A stretch of DNA of 64,000 bases, taken from positions 310,001 through 374,000 of the forward strand of contig JACPEA010000013.1 of NCBI GenBank assembly GCA_016183765.1, in the 5' to 3' direction. The stretch comes from Bacteroidota bacterium (lineage in GTDB: Bacteria; Bacteroidota; Bacteroidia; Chitinophagales; Chitinophagaceae). Below are positions 19,106 to 27,557 of the stretch, one piece after another. A program made the position numbers and the translations under genes. The number at the start of each line of letters is the position of its first letter. The stretch's first letter is position 1. A model generated the notes under the pieces. That model was not told where the DNA came from. It saw only the letters and a list, made by a program, of their open reading frames with translations, and made no database searches.

Positions 19106-20530
19106 ATGAAAAAATTTTTGGATGAAGATTTTTTATTGAGCAATCAAACCGCGAAACAGTTATACCATGGTTATGCCGCCGGCATGCCCATTATCGATTA
19201 CCATTGTCACCTCCCCCCCCAGCAGATAGCAAACGATCACCAGTTCCAGAACCTATCGGAAATATGGTTGGCCGGTGATCATTATAAGTGGAGGGCTATG
19301 CGTACCAATGGCATTGATGAAAATTATTGTACCGGTAACAAAACAGACTGGGAGAAATTTGAACAGTGGGCTGCTACTGTTCCGTATACTTTGCGTAATC
19401 CTTTGTATCACTGGACGCATCTTGAATTGCAGCGTTATTTCGGCATTCATGAGATCCTCGACAGCAGTAGCGCCAGGAAAATATACGATACCTGTACCCA
19501 GCTGCTGCAGACCAAAGAATACACGGTGCAGAATCTGTTGCGCAAAATGAATGTGGCATTGGTCTGCACCACAGATGATCCCGTAGATTCACTGGAACAT
19601 CACCTGCGCCTCAGGAAACAGGGATTTGAGATACCCATACTACCGGCTTTCCGGCCAGACCAGGCCATGAATGTGAGCAATGCCGCCAATTTCGGAAACT
19701 ATGTGCGGAAGCTGGAAGCAACTACCGGGATTGCCATATCAACCTTTGATGACTTTCTGTATGCATTGCAGAACCGGCATGATTTTTTTGCATCGGTAGG
19801 CTGCAAGGTCTCTGACCATGGTCTGGAAGAGATCTACGCCGAAGATTTTACCGGATCCGAGATCGACACCCTATTCGCCAAAGTGCATTCCGGCAAGGAA
19901 TTGAATGAAACGGAACAGCGGAAGTTCCGCTCTGCCATGCTCATACATTTTGCGGAGTGGGATTGGGAAAAAGGCTGGGTGCAGCAGTTTCACCTGGGGG
20001 CTTTGCGTAACAACAACGCACGCATGATGCAACAACTGGGACCCGATACAGGCTGGGATTCCATTGGCGATTTTTCGCAGGCAAAGAACCTCGCTACCTT
20101 CCTGACCAAACTGGATAACGACAATAAACTGGCCAAGACCATCATTTATAACCTGAATCCCGCTGATAACGAAGTGATGGCCACCATGATCGGTAATTAC
20201 AATGACGGTTCTGTGGCAGGCAAAGTGCAGTTTGGATCGGCCTGGTGGTTTCTCGACCAGAAAGACGGCATGGTGAAACAGATCAATGCCTTGTCCAATA
20301 TGGGCCTGCTAAGTAAATTTGTGGGTATGCTGACCGATTCGAGAAGTTTCCTTTCATTCCCGCGCCACGAATATTTTAGACGTATCCTTTGTAATCTTTT
20401 TGGCGAAGAGATCGAGAACGGGGAGTTGCCCAACGATGTGGAATGGGTAGGTAAAGTGGTGAAAGATATCTGCTATTACAATGCACGCACCTATTTTGGT
20501 TGGCAGTCAATACTACCCGATGGTAGGTAA
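19106..20530 (+). CDS. uxaC: Glucuronate/galacturonate isomerase
   Basis: A 474-residue cytoplasmic metal-dependent isomerase converting D-galacturonate to D-tagaturonate (and glucuronate to fructuronate). I choose the ATG at 19106 (MKKFLDEDFLLSNQTAKQLY), since homologues begin at this point; an in-frame TTG lies 15 bp upstream. Motifs include DYHCHLPP near the N-terminus with metal-binding His residues, TTDDPVD, and the C-terminal MLTDSRSFLSFPRHEYFRR segment typical of the family. It completes the three-step Uxa route with uxaB and uxaA. A LacI-type operator-like site begins 7 bp after its stop, ahead of kduD. Confidence 0.95.
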   Translation: MKKFLDEDFLLSNQTAKQLYHGYAAGMPIIDYHCHLPPQQIANDHQFQNLSEIWLAGDHYKWRAMRTNGIDENYCTGNKTDWEKFEQWAATVPYTLRNPLYHWTHLELQRYFGIHEILDSSSARKIYDTCTQLLQTKEYTVQNLLRKMNVALVCTTDDPVDSLEHHLRLRKQGFEIPILPAFRPDQAMNVSNAANFGNYVRKLEATTGIAISTFDDFLYALQNRHDFFASVGCKVSDHGLEEIYAEDFTGSEIDTLFAKVHSGKELNETEQRKFRSAMLIHFAEWDWEKGWVQQFHLGALRNNNARMMQQLGPDTGWDSIGDFSQAKNLATFLTKLDNDNKLAKTIIYNLNPADNEVMATMIGNYNDGSVAGKVQFGSAWWFLDQKDGMVKQINALSNMGLLSKFVGMLTDSRSFLSFPRHEYFRRILCNLFGEEIENGELPNDVEWVGKVVKDICYYNARTYFGWQSILPDGR

Positions 20531-20536
20531 TTCACC

Positions 20537-20554
20537 TGTGTAAACGTTTTCGTA
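20537..20554. promoter_or_regulatory. LacI-type operator-like site ahead of kduD
   Basis: TGTGTAAACGTTTTCGTA keeps the AAACGTTT core and the CGTA right end of the palindrome at 24025-24042. It lies in the 105-bp gap before kduD, which suggests that kduD-kduI has its own regulated promoter. Confidence 0.6.
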
Positions 20555-20588
20555 ACTTATACAACAACTTGCTGTAGAAATGTCAAAC

Positions 20589-20606
20589 TTTGTAAACGTA
20601 TTTAGT
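20589..20606. promoter_or_regulatory. Possible second, degenerate operator ahead of kduD
   Basis: TTTGTAAACGTATTTAGT shares the TGTAAACGT part of the site 52 bp upstream but has a weak right half. Spacing of about five helical turns would place both sites on one DNA face. This is a weak call. Confidence 0.3.
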
Positions 20607-20635
20607 AATACAGGCAGGTGCAAAAATTTCAGGAT

Positions 20636-21403
20636 ATGAGAGCTTCGTTATTTGATCTTACAGGCAAAGTGGCATTAGTAACAGGATGCAACAAGGGCAT
20701 TGGCAAAGCCATGGCCATTGGTTTAGCAGAAGCCGGCGCCGATATCATTGGAGTAAGCGGATCGTTGCAGGTTTCGGGCAGTGAGATCGAGCGGGAAGTA
20801 ACTGCGCTGGGAAGATCGTTCAAAGCCTATGCAGCCAACCTATCGGATAGAGAGGCGCTATATGTTTTCATCCGACAGCTGCAGCAAGAGAACCCCGTGA
20901 TCGACATCCTTGTTAACAATGCCGGCACCATTTTGCGTAAACCCGCTGCAGAACATCCCGATGAATACTGGGATACTGTATTGGCTTTAAACCTGGACGC
21001 ACCTTTTATCCTGGCCCGTGAGATCGGAAAGAAGATGATTGAAAGGGGAAGCGGCAAGATCATTTTCACGTGCTCATTGCTTAGCTTCCAGGGAGGGATC
21101 AATGTTCCAGGTTATGCGGCCAGTAAAGGTGCATTAAGCAGCCTGGTAAAAGCCCTGGCCAACGAGTGGGCATCCAAAGGCGTTACGGTCAATGGAATTG
21201 CGCCGGGTTATATCGCTACCGATAACACCGAAGCCCTGCGTAGCGATCCGGAAAGAAGTGCTTCCATCCTCTCCCGCATACCCGCAGCCCGTTGGGGCGA
21301 ACCGGCGGATTTTAAAGGACCGGCCGTGTTCCTTGCTTCCGAAGCTTCCGCCTATGTGAATGGAACCATTTTAGTTGTTGACGGAGGATGGATGGGTCGC
21401 TGA
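20636..21403 (+). CDS. kduD: 2-dehydro-3-deoxy-D-gluconate 5-dehydrogenase (SDR family)
   Basis: A 255-residue short-chain dehydrogenase that reduces 2,5-diketo-3-deoxygluconate to 2-keto-3-deoxygluconate, the last step of the unsaturated-uronate route. The ATG at 20636 is preferred over a GTG 18 bp upstream because FDLTGKVALVTG follows at the usual distance. Visible motifs: nucleotide-binding TGCNKGIG, NNAG, the catalytic Ser in SLLSFQGG, the YAASK catalytic pair, and a C-terminal VVDGGWMGR. It is followed by kduI in the same direction, which fixes the assignment among SDR proteins. Confidence 0.92.
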   Translation: MRASLFDLTGKVALVTGCNKGIGKAMAIGLAEAGADIIGVSGSLQVSGSEIEREVTALGRSFKAYAANLSDREALYVFIRQLQQENPVIDILVNNAGTILRKPAAEHPDEYWDTVLALNLDAPFILAREIGKKMIERGSGKIIFTCSLLSFQGGINVPGYAASKGALSSLVKALANEWASKGVTVNGIAPGYIATDNTEALRSDPERSASILSRIPAARWGEPADFKGPAVFLASEASAYVNGTILVVDGGWMGR

Positions 21404-21470
21404 TATTTCAGAGAATCTAACACCTATTCAATAATCCGTTACATCCTTAATTCGCTAATAAATCAAACAT

Positions 21471-22301
21471 ATGGAAATCAGGTTTCAATCAAGTCCCAAA
21501 GAAGTAAAAGGGATGACGACTGCAGAACTGCGTACTAATTTTTTAGTGACGGAGTTGATGAAGGTGGATGAACTTACACTGGTATACTCGCACTACGACC
21601 GGGTGATCATCGGCGGGATAAAACCCGTGCAGCATACTGTGCAACTGCATAACGAACCGGAATTACGTGCCGCTTATTTTCTTGAGCGGAGAGAACTGGG
21701 CATCATCAATGTGGGTGGAGCAGGTACTGTAACAGCCGATGGTGTAGTATTTGAACTGAACAAACTGGATACGGTTTACCTTGGTAAAGGAACCAAAGAA
21801 GTTTGTTTTGCCAGCAGATCAGCAGCTGAACCGGCTCATTTTTTCCTGATGTCTGCAACGGCACACCAGACTTATCCTAACCGTAAAATGACCAGGGAAG
21901 AAGCTTCGCCGGTGAACATGGGCGAAAAGTCCACGGCCAATGAACGAACCATCTATAAATACATTCACCAGGACGGTATTCAAAGCTGCCAGCTGGTTAT
22001 GGGACTAACGGTATTACGCGAGGGAAGTGTCTGGAATTCTGTACCGCCACATACGCATACCCGCAGGATGGAAGCATATTTTTACTTTGATGTACCGGAA
22101 CAACAACGCGTGTTCCATTTAATGGGTGAGCCCACCGAAACACGGCATATTGTAATGGCTAACCATGAAGCCGTGATCTCACCGCCCTGGTCTATCCATT
22201 GCGGTTCCGGAACTACTAATTATGGTTTTATCTGGGCCATGGCAGGTGAGAACTATACGTTCACCGATATGGACCCCGTTGCCATTGCTGAGATCAAATA
22301 A
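21471..22301 (+). CDS. kduI: 5-keto-4-deoxyuronate isomerase
   Basis: A 276-residue cupin-type isomerase converting 5-keto-4-deoxyuronate to 2,5-diketo-3-deoxygluconate; E. coli KduI has 278 residues. Family features include MTTAELRTNFLV near the N-terminus, PPHTHTRRMEAYFYF with zinc-binding His/His/Glu, and PPWSIHCGSGTTNYGFIWAM near the C-terminus with the last metal-binding His. It processes the product released by the PL10 and GH105 enzymes. It ends just before a very strong hairpin and converges on the YhcH-like gene. Confidence 0.95.
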   Translation: MEIRFQSSPKEVKGMTTAELRTNFLVTELMKVDELTLVYSHYDRVIIGGIKPVQHTVQLHNEPELRAAYFLERRELGIINVGGAGTVTADGVVFELNKLDTVYLGKGTKEVCFASRSAAEPAHFFLMSATAHQTYPNRKMTREEASPVNMGEKSTANERTIYKYIHQDGIQSCQLVMGLTVLREGSVWNSVPPHTHTRRMEAYFYFDVPEQQRVFHLMGEPTETRHIVMANHEAVISPPWSIHCGSGTTNYGFIWAMAGENYTFTDMDPVAIAEIK

Positions 22302-22315
22302 GTAGGTAGTTCTAT

Positions 22316-22365
22316 AATAATAAGAGAAGCCGCATTCTTGTTGGGATGCGGCTTCTCTTATTATT
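22316..22365. terminator. Bidirectional hairpin terminator between kduI and the YhcH-like gene
   Basis: Arms 22316-22335 and 22346-22365 are perfectly complementary over 20 bp around a 10-base loop. The inner part is G/C-rich (AGAAGCCGCAT) and the outer part A/T-rich, so either strand yields a hairpin with a U-rich tail. It lies between convergent genes. Confidence 0.88.
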
Positions 22366-22377
22366 CGACTGCGTTGA

Positions 22378-22830
22378 TCAGATCTTTACTTTGATCACCA
22401 GTTTCTTGATCATTCCCTCACCGATCATTGGTGCATGTACGTCTTCGGGGTAAAAAATGGAGAACTGGTTATCCGTCATACCGAAGAACATATCCGGTGC
22501 ATCATTATAGAACAGTACATCTTTTTCGGCATTGTATTCGCCTCTGGGTGAAGTGCAGGTGTTGCGGGGTTTCCAGCCGATGGTCTCGTTGCCGCGAATG
22601 CAAACCTGGATATCGATATGCGCATTGTGGCACTCGAACTTGGCAGTTGATTCTTCCGCCGTAACCCCATTTTTGTCGGAAACGATTCCACGGAGATTCT
22701 CTCCATCAATATCAAATTTCCCTACTTCCAGCGAAGCCAGATCCACAGAATGGATATAGGCAAAAGCTTTTGCGAACAGCGGGTTCAGCCCCGCATACTT
22801 ACCTGAATTCTTTAAACTATCTACAATCAT
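22378..22830 (-). CDS. YhcH/YjgK/YiaL-family protein
   Basis: A 150-residue cupin-like protein of the YhcH/YjgK/YiaL (DUF386) family. Conserved features are AKFECHNAHIDIQVCIRGNETIGW, the acidic NDAPDMFFG, and FSIFYPEDVHAPMIGEG followed by KKLVIKVKI. Members occur in sugar-acid operons and are thought to act on sugar anomers or isomers, but a firm reaction is not established for this one. It lies immediately after kdgK on the same strand (42 bp), so the two are likely co-transcribed, which supports a role in handling a uronate or ketodeoxy sugar. Confidence 0.88.
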   Translation of the reverse strand: MIVDSLKNSGKYAGLNPLFAKAFAYIHSVDLASLEVGKFDIDGENLRGIVSDKNGVTAEESTAKFECHNAHIDIQVCIRGNETIGWKPRNTCTSPRGEYNAEKDVLFYNDAPDMFFGMTDNQFSIFYPEDVHAPMIGEGMIKKLVIKVKI

Positions 22831-22872
22831 ATTCCCTGATTATCCAATTTTCAAATTGACACATTATCAAAT
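22831..22872. repeat. Stop-proximal repeat, family C
   Basis: On the minus strand the tract follows the kdgK TAA directly with ATTTGATAATGTGTCAATT and AAAATTGG, and ends at the start codon of the YhcH-like gene. The same words occur at 32909-33005 after iscS. Confidence 0.55.
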
Positions 22873-23898
22873 TTATCTTTGTACACGCCCCGATCCATCT
22901 CCCTTCATCAGTTCTTTCACTTCATTCAGGGTGGCATGGTTCAAATCGCCCGGGATCGTGTGTTTGATAGCAGAAGCCGCTACACCGAACTCTGCAGCTT
23001 CAGGCATGGGCATACCGCTTACCAGTCCGTAGATAAAACCGCTTGCAAACGAATCACCGCTACCCACGCGGTCTACAATACGCACTTCATACTGGCGGGT
23101 ATGATAGAACTCGTTACCATCATATACCAGCGCACTCCAGCCATTGTCCGATGCGCTATGGCTCTCACGTAAAGTGGAAGCGATGTATTTGAATCCGAAC
23201 TTATCTTTCATTTGTTTGAACACGCTTTTATAACCGTCCAGGTTCAGTTCGCCCTTGGTCACATCGGTGCCTTCGGCCTTAAAACCCAGGGTGGTATCCG
23301 CATCTTCTTCGTTGCCGATACAAACATCTACATACTGGCAAAGACGGGTCATCACTTCCCTCGCTTTTTCCTTGCTCCACAGTTTCTTGCGGTAGTTGAG
23401 GTCGATACTGGTAGTGATGCCTTTGGCTTTGGCTGCTTTCAGGGCGGCTTCGGTCAGGGCGGCGGCCTTATCGCTCAGTGCGGGTGTGATGCCGGTGGTA
23501 TGGAACCAGCTGGCGCCTTCCAGGATCTTGTCAAAATCGAATTCACTGATCTCCACATCGGCAATAGAGGCGCCGGCACGGTCGTAAATCACCTGCGAAG
23601 CACGCATGGAAGCACCTGTTTCCAGGAAATAGATACCCAGCCTTTTTCCACCGCGGGCAATGAACTGCGTATCAACGCCATAACGGCGGATATGGTTGAT
23701 GGCCGCCTGTCCCAGCGCATTATCCGGAACCTTGGTCACAAACACACCATCCAGTCCGTAGTTGGAAAGCGCTACGGCCACATTGGCTTCACCACCGCCA
23801 TAGGTAACGTCAAAGCTGTCGCTCTGAACAAACCTTTCAAATCCGGGAGTGGAGAGGCGCATCATGATCTCTCCGAGGGTAACTACTTTTTTTGACAT
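22873..23898 (-). CDS. kdgK: 2-keto-3-deoxygluconate kinase (PfkB family)
   Basis: A 341-residue cytoplasmic kinase that phosphorylates 2-keto-3-deoxygluconate to KDPG, the point where both uronate routes meet. PfkB features are the N-terminal GEIMMRLSTP, substrate loop YGGGEANVAVALS, and the C-terminal DRVGSGDSFASGFIYGL with the catalytic Asp and anion hole (GSGD). It is divergent from the aldolase gene kdgA across a 201-bp region with a perfect operator-like palindrome. Assignment as KDG kinase rather than another PfkB kinase rests on both the N-terminal sequence and the context. Confidence 0.92.
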   Translation of the reverse strand: MSKKVVTLGEIMMRLSTPGFERFVQSDSFDVTYGGGEANVAVALSNYGLDGVFVTKVPDNALGQAAINHIRRYGVDTQFIARGGKRLGIYFLETGASMRASQVIYDRAGASIADVEISEFDFDKILEGASWFHTTGITPALSDKAAALTEAALKAAKAKGITTSIDLNYRKKLWSKEKAREVMTRLCQYVDVCIGNEEDADTTLGFKAEGTDVTKGELNLDGYKSVFKQMKDKFGFKYIASTLRESHSASDNGWSALVYDGNEFYHTRQYEVRIVDRVGSGDSFASGFIYGLVSGMPMPEAAEFGVAASAIKHTIPGDLNHATLNEVKELMKGDGSGRVQR

Positions 23899-24024
23899 GA
23901 TCGATCGTATTTTAAATTAAGGTAGGTTATAAAATGGTAATGAATTATCTTCAAAGCCCTTCCTGCGAAGTTGGTTAATAATCGGTGGGGAGAAAAGAAA
24001 ACAGTCCTGTTTTCTGTGAGAAAA

Positions 24025-24042
24025 TACGCAAACGTTTGCGTA
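24025..24042. promoter_or_regulatory. Perfect palindromic LacI-type operator between kdgK and kdgA
   Basis: TACGCAAACGTTTGCGTA is an exact 18-bp palindrome with central CG. It is the most symmetric copy of the motif seen ahead of other pectin genes and sits in the middle of the divergent kdgK/kdgA region, so one bound dimer could control both directions. Confidence 0.8.
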
Positions 24043-24099
24043 ACAAAATGCGGGTGTTTTAGCCTTTTCAGATAACATTGCTACAAGAAAATCTGCCAT

Positions 24100-24762
24100 A
24101 TGGAAAAGAAAGAGACGATTCTGTCACTGATCCCCCAGCAGGGGATCCTTCCCCTCTATTTTTACAAAGACACTACCGTAAGCATTGAAGTACTGAAAGC
24201 CTTATACAGTGCGGGTATTCGTGCAGTGGAATATACCAACCGCGGTGAAGCCGCCCTCCAGAATTTCAAGGAAATGCGCAAAGTATGTGATTCGGAACTG
24301 AAAGGCATGTACCTCGGTATCGGCACCATCAAAAACGGAGAGATGGCCCAAACCTTCATCGATGCGGGTACCGACTATATCATTTGTCCTGGCCTGATCG
24401 AATCAGTGGCCGCTGTGGCCGATAAGAACAACATGCTCTGGGTGCCCGGCTGCATGACACCTACCGAGATCATCCAGGCCGAAACCCTGGGTGCCAAAAT
24501 GATCAAACTGTTTCCGGGTAATATCCTGGGGCCTGGTTTTATGTCGGCCATCAAAGAATTGTTTCCCGGCCTGTCATTTATGCCCACAGGAGGGGTAGAG
24601 CTGGATAAAGACAATATTTCCGGCTGGTTCAAAGCCGGTGTTTGTGCCGTAGGAATGGGTAGTAAACTCATCACCAAACAGTTGCTCGAAGCGAAGGACT
24701 ATGCACAGATCACCAAAGACACGGAAAAAGTATTGGCAATTATTCAATCCATCAAATCATAA
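24100..24762 (+). CDS. kdgA: KDPG/KHG aldolase
   Basis: A 220-residue class I aldolase that splits 2-keto-3-deoxy-6-phosphogluconate into pyruvate and glyceraldehyde 3-phosphate. Visible features are ILPLYFYKDT, the segment RAVEYTNRGEAA (acid/base Glu region), YLGIGTIKNG, and the Schiff-base Lys in MIKLFPGNILGPGF, then MPTGGVELDKDN. Length matches Eda/KdgA enzymes (~210-220). It is followed after 2 bp by the ExuT-like transporter, so import and the last catabolic step share one transcript. The E. coli equivalent is named eda. Confidence 0.93.
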   Translation: MEKKETILSLIPQQGILPLYFYKDTTVSIEVLKALYSAGIRAVEYTNRGEAALQNFKEMRKVCDSELKGMYLGIGTIKNGEMAQTFIDAGTDYIICPGLIESVAAVADKNNMLWVPGCMTPTEIIQAETLGAKMIKLFPGNILGPGFMSAIKELFPGLSFMPTGGVELDKDNISGWFKAGVCAVGMGSKLITKQLLEAKDYAQITKDTEKVLAIIQSIKS

Positions 24763-24764
24763 CC

Positions 24765-26348
24765 ATGACAGCTATAGCGGAAAAAATCGGTAAGTATCGG
24801 TGGACAGTTTGTGCCCTGCTGTTTTTTGCAACAACGGTGAACTATCTCGACAGGCAGGTATTGAGTTTGCTGAAGACCACATTGGAGAATGAATTCAACT
24901 GGACCAATTCGGATTATGCCAATATCGCATCCATGTTCCAGTTCGTATATGCCATCTCCATGTTGTTTGCCGGCCGCATAGTAGACAAACTGGGAACCAA
25001 GTGGGGTTATGCCTGGGCCATCATCATCTGGTCGCTGGGTGCCATCATACATGCTTATGCGGTTCCGCTGGGAACGGGTGTGGCTGCTGTACTGGGTTGG
25101 GTAGGTATTACCGCCGTGCCAGTTTCCATACTCGGCTTTATGATCTCCCGGGCGATCCTGGGCTTTGGTGAAGCCGGTAACTTTCCGGCCGCTATCAAAG
25201 CCACTGCCGAATATTTTCCCAAGAAAGAAAGGTCTTTTGCAACCGGCATTTTTAATTCCGGAGCCAATATCGGCGCTGTTCTGGCGCCATTGTCCGTGCC
25301 ATGGATCGCCAAACACTGGGGATGGGAAGCCGCATTTGTCATTATCGGCGCCATCGGTTTTATCTGGTTGCTGTTCTGGTTCGTGTATTACGAGATCCCT
25401 ACCAAACAGAAACGCCTGTCGAAGGAGGAACTGGAATACATCAACAGCGATAAGGTAGAAGATGAAACGGAGAATGAGAAGTCTGCTGCCAGAACACCCT
25501 GGATGGTATTGCTGGGTTTTAACCAGACATGGGCATTTGTGATCGGTAAATTCATGACAGATGGGGTATGGTGGTTTTATCTTTTCTGGTTGCCGGGTTA
25601 CCTGAAAGACCAGTATGCGATGGAAGGTACGCAGGTAATGCTGCCCCTTGCCGTATTATACAGTATGACGATGGTGGGCAGCGTTGGTGGAGGCTGGTTC
25701 CCCACCTATTTCATCAACAAAGGATACAAGCCCTATGATGGCAGGATGAAAGCCATGCTGGTGATCGCCTGTATCCCGCTGGTGGTGCTGGCTTCACAGC
25801 CGCTGGGTGGATATAGTTTCTGGGTACCCGTGCTGCTGATCGGTATCGGAACATCTGCGCACCAGGCATGGTCGGCCAATATCTTTACAACGGTCTCAGA
25901 CATGTTCCCCAAAAAATCGATCGCATCGGTCATCGGTATCGGTGGTATGGCCGGTGGTATGGGCGGTGTGATCATTTCCAAGATCGGTGGCTGGATGTTC
26001 GATAGCTATAAGCTGGCAGGTATCAAACAGTCCTGGGACGAAGCCACCGCCAATGGCCTGGGAACCTATCTCGATAAGATCAAACTGTTGCACCTGACCG
26101 ATAAGTATGGCGATGTGATCGATATCACCCACAAAGAGGTTTTTAACCTGTCGAAAGACATGCAGGCGCAATTACAGCAGGTAAATCCGGAGCATTTCGC
26201 CCAGTTCCTGGGACTACAGAAACAACTGGTACAGGCTTCTATGTCAACCTCATATACGATCATGTTCTCTTTCTGCGCCGTTGCCTACCTGATTGCCTGG
26301 GCCATCATGAAAGCGCTGGTGCCTAAAGAAAAACAAGTACGTTTATAA
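24765..26348 (+). CDS. exuT: ExuT-like hexuronate MFS transporter
   Basis: A 527-residue inner-membrane transporter of the anion:cation symporter (ACS) branch of the MFS, probably importing galacturonate or glucuronate with protons. Features include TTVNYLDRQVLSLL in TM1, LFAGRIVDKLGTKWGY after TM2, and the GFGEAGNFPAAIKATAEYFPKKERSFATGIFNSG region conserved in ExuT. Between the last two helices there is an extra, predicted soluble insertion of roughly 75 residues (about 415-490, starting DSYKLAGIKQSWDE), longer than in E. coli ExuT. It follows kdgA by 2 bp. Confidence 0.9.
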   Translation: MTAIAEKIGKYRWTVCALLFFATTVNYLDRQVLSLLKTTLENEFNWTNSDYANIASMFQFVYAISMLFAGRIVDKLGTKWGYAWAIIIWSLGAIIHAYAVPLGTGVAAVLGWVGITAVPVSILGFMISRAILGFGEAGNFPAAIKATAEYFPKKERSFATGIFNSGANIGAVLAPLSVPWIAKHWGWEAAFVIIGAIGFIWLLFWFVYYEIPTKQKRLSKEELEYINSDKVEDETENEKSAARTPWMVLLGFNQTWAFVIGKFMTDGVWWFYLFWLPGYLKDQYAMEGTQVMLPLAVLYSMTMVGSVGGGWFPTYFINKGYKPYDGRMKAMLVIACIPLVVLASQPLGGYSFWVPVLLIGIGTSAHQAWSANIFTTVSDMFPKKSIASVIGIGGMAGGMGGVIISKIGGWMFDSYKLAGIKQSWDEATANGLGTYLDKIKLLHLTDKYGDVIDITHKEVFNLSKDMQAQLQQVNPEHFAQFLGLQKQLVQASMSTSYTIMFSFCAVAYLIAWAIMKALVPKEKQVRL

Positions 26349-26380
26349 GGCGTAAACTTTGTCGGCAACAAATAAATGTT

Positions 26381-27427
26381 ATGGGTATGAAAAAAAGATC
26401 CTTTGTTTTTTGGAGTTTGGGAATGATCCTGTCAATCTCTGCATTGCATGCACAGGAAAAGATCCGGGTACAGAAAGATCCGGTCCGGCAGAAAATAACG
26501 ATCACGGCAGGCAAACAGCCTTTTACCGAATTCATTTTCACCGATACTATGGAGAAACCTTTCCTGTATCCCATCATGGCACCGAATGGCCAAACCATTA
26601 CGCGCGGTTTTCCCTGGAACCCGCAACCCAACGATCCCACCGATCATCCGCATCATATCGGCCTCTGGTTCAACTATGAAAATGTGAACGGACTGGATTT
26701 CTGGAACAACTCGTACAATATCCCGGCCGAAAAGAAACAGCAATACGGATGGATCCGCACACAGAAGATCCTGGAAACAACAAGCGGAACCAGGGGCAAA
26801 CTTGTGTATCTCGCCAACTGGACGGATCAGCAGAAGAATGTATTACTTACTGAAAAAACAACCTATACTTTTTCTGTGATCAACGGGAATCGCGTGATAG
26901 ACCGTACCACAGAACTTACTGCGGTACAGGATGTTTCTTTCCCGGATGTAAAAGACGGCATGCTGGGCTTACGTGTAGCGCATGAGCTGGAACTACCCGT
27001 ACTGGAAACCAAAGAGTACAAAGACGACAAAGGCATTGTTACGAAAGTGAAAGCCACCAAAGACGCATCTGTAACCGGTAACTACCTTACTTCGGAAGGT
27101 AAACAGGGCGATGCTGCCTGGGGCACACGGGGTAATTGGTGCATGTTATATGGTAAAAAGGGCGGAGACACGATCAGCATAGTGATGATAGACCATCCCG
27201 GAAATGCAGGGTATCCCACTTACTGGCACGCCCGTAATTATGGTTTGTTCTCGGCCAATCCACTCGGTCAGAAAGTGTTTTCGCAGGGTAAGCAGGTGCT
27301 GGATTTTGCACTGGCGAAGGGCCAGCGTACCAGTTTCCGTTACCGCGTGGTGATCGCTTCCGGCAAAGAACGCCTGGCCATAACCGAGCTGAACAAACTG
27401 GTGAACGGTTTTGCAGAACAAAAATAG
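26381..27427 (+). CDS. Secreted DUF6807 (PmoA-named) family protein
   Basis: A 348-residue exported protein with a signal peptide ending at SALHAQ; the start may be 26381 or the second ATG at 26387. It carries the family motifs PTDHPHHIGLWFNYENVNGLDFW and GNAGYPTYWHARNYGLFSANPLG, rich in His and aromatic residues that could form an active site. Databases often call this family 'methane oxygenase PmoA', which does not fit a periplasmic protein at the end of a pectin operon. It is 32 bp downstream of exuT in the same direction. I infer a role on a pectin-derived sugar or on a periplasmic step of its breakdown; no reaction is assignable. Confidence 0.8.
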   Translation: MGMKKRSFVFWSLGMILSISALHAQEKIRVQKDPVRQKITITAGKQPFTEFIFTDTMEKPFLYPIMAPNGQTITRGFPWNPQPNDPTDHPHHIGLWFNYENVNGLDFWNNSYNIPAEKKQQYGWIRTQKILETTSGTRGKLVYLANWTDQQKNVLLTEKTTYTFSVINGNRVIDRTTELTAVQDVSFPDVKDGMLGLRVAHELELPVLETKEYKDDKGIVTKVKATKDASVTGNYLTSEGKQGDAAWGTRGNWCMLYGKKGGDTISIVMIDHPGNAGYPTYWHARNYGLFSANPLGQKVFSQGKQVLDFALAKGQRTSFRYRVVIASGKERLAITELNKLVNGFAEQK

Positions 27428-27534
27428 AAGCTGCTCCCTGCATCCATCCCTAACCGTGCCTTAGTGCCTTTGTACGCTTCAAAAATATCCATAGCAGTGA
27501 TAACCCTGTTAGTGGCTGCCCCAGGATTATTCTA

Positions 27535-27542
27535 TACTTTTG
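27535..27542 (+). promoter_or_regulatory. Bacteroidota-type -7 box ahead of the YcxB-like gene
   Basis: TACTTTTG fits the TAnnTTTG consensus and ends 15 bp before the chosen ATG. No clear -33 TTTG partner was found. Confidence 0.4.
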
Positions 27543-27557
27543 CTGCCATTCAATTAT

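Noticed and set aside
26381..27427. Methane/ammonia monooxygenase subunit
   Set aside because: The family name 'PmoA' is a database label; the protein is a secreted soluble type without membrane helices of a monooxygenase subunit, in a pectin operon.
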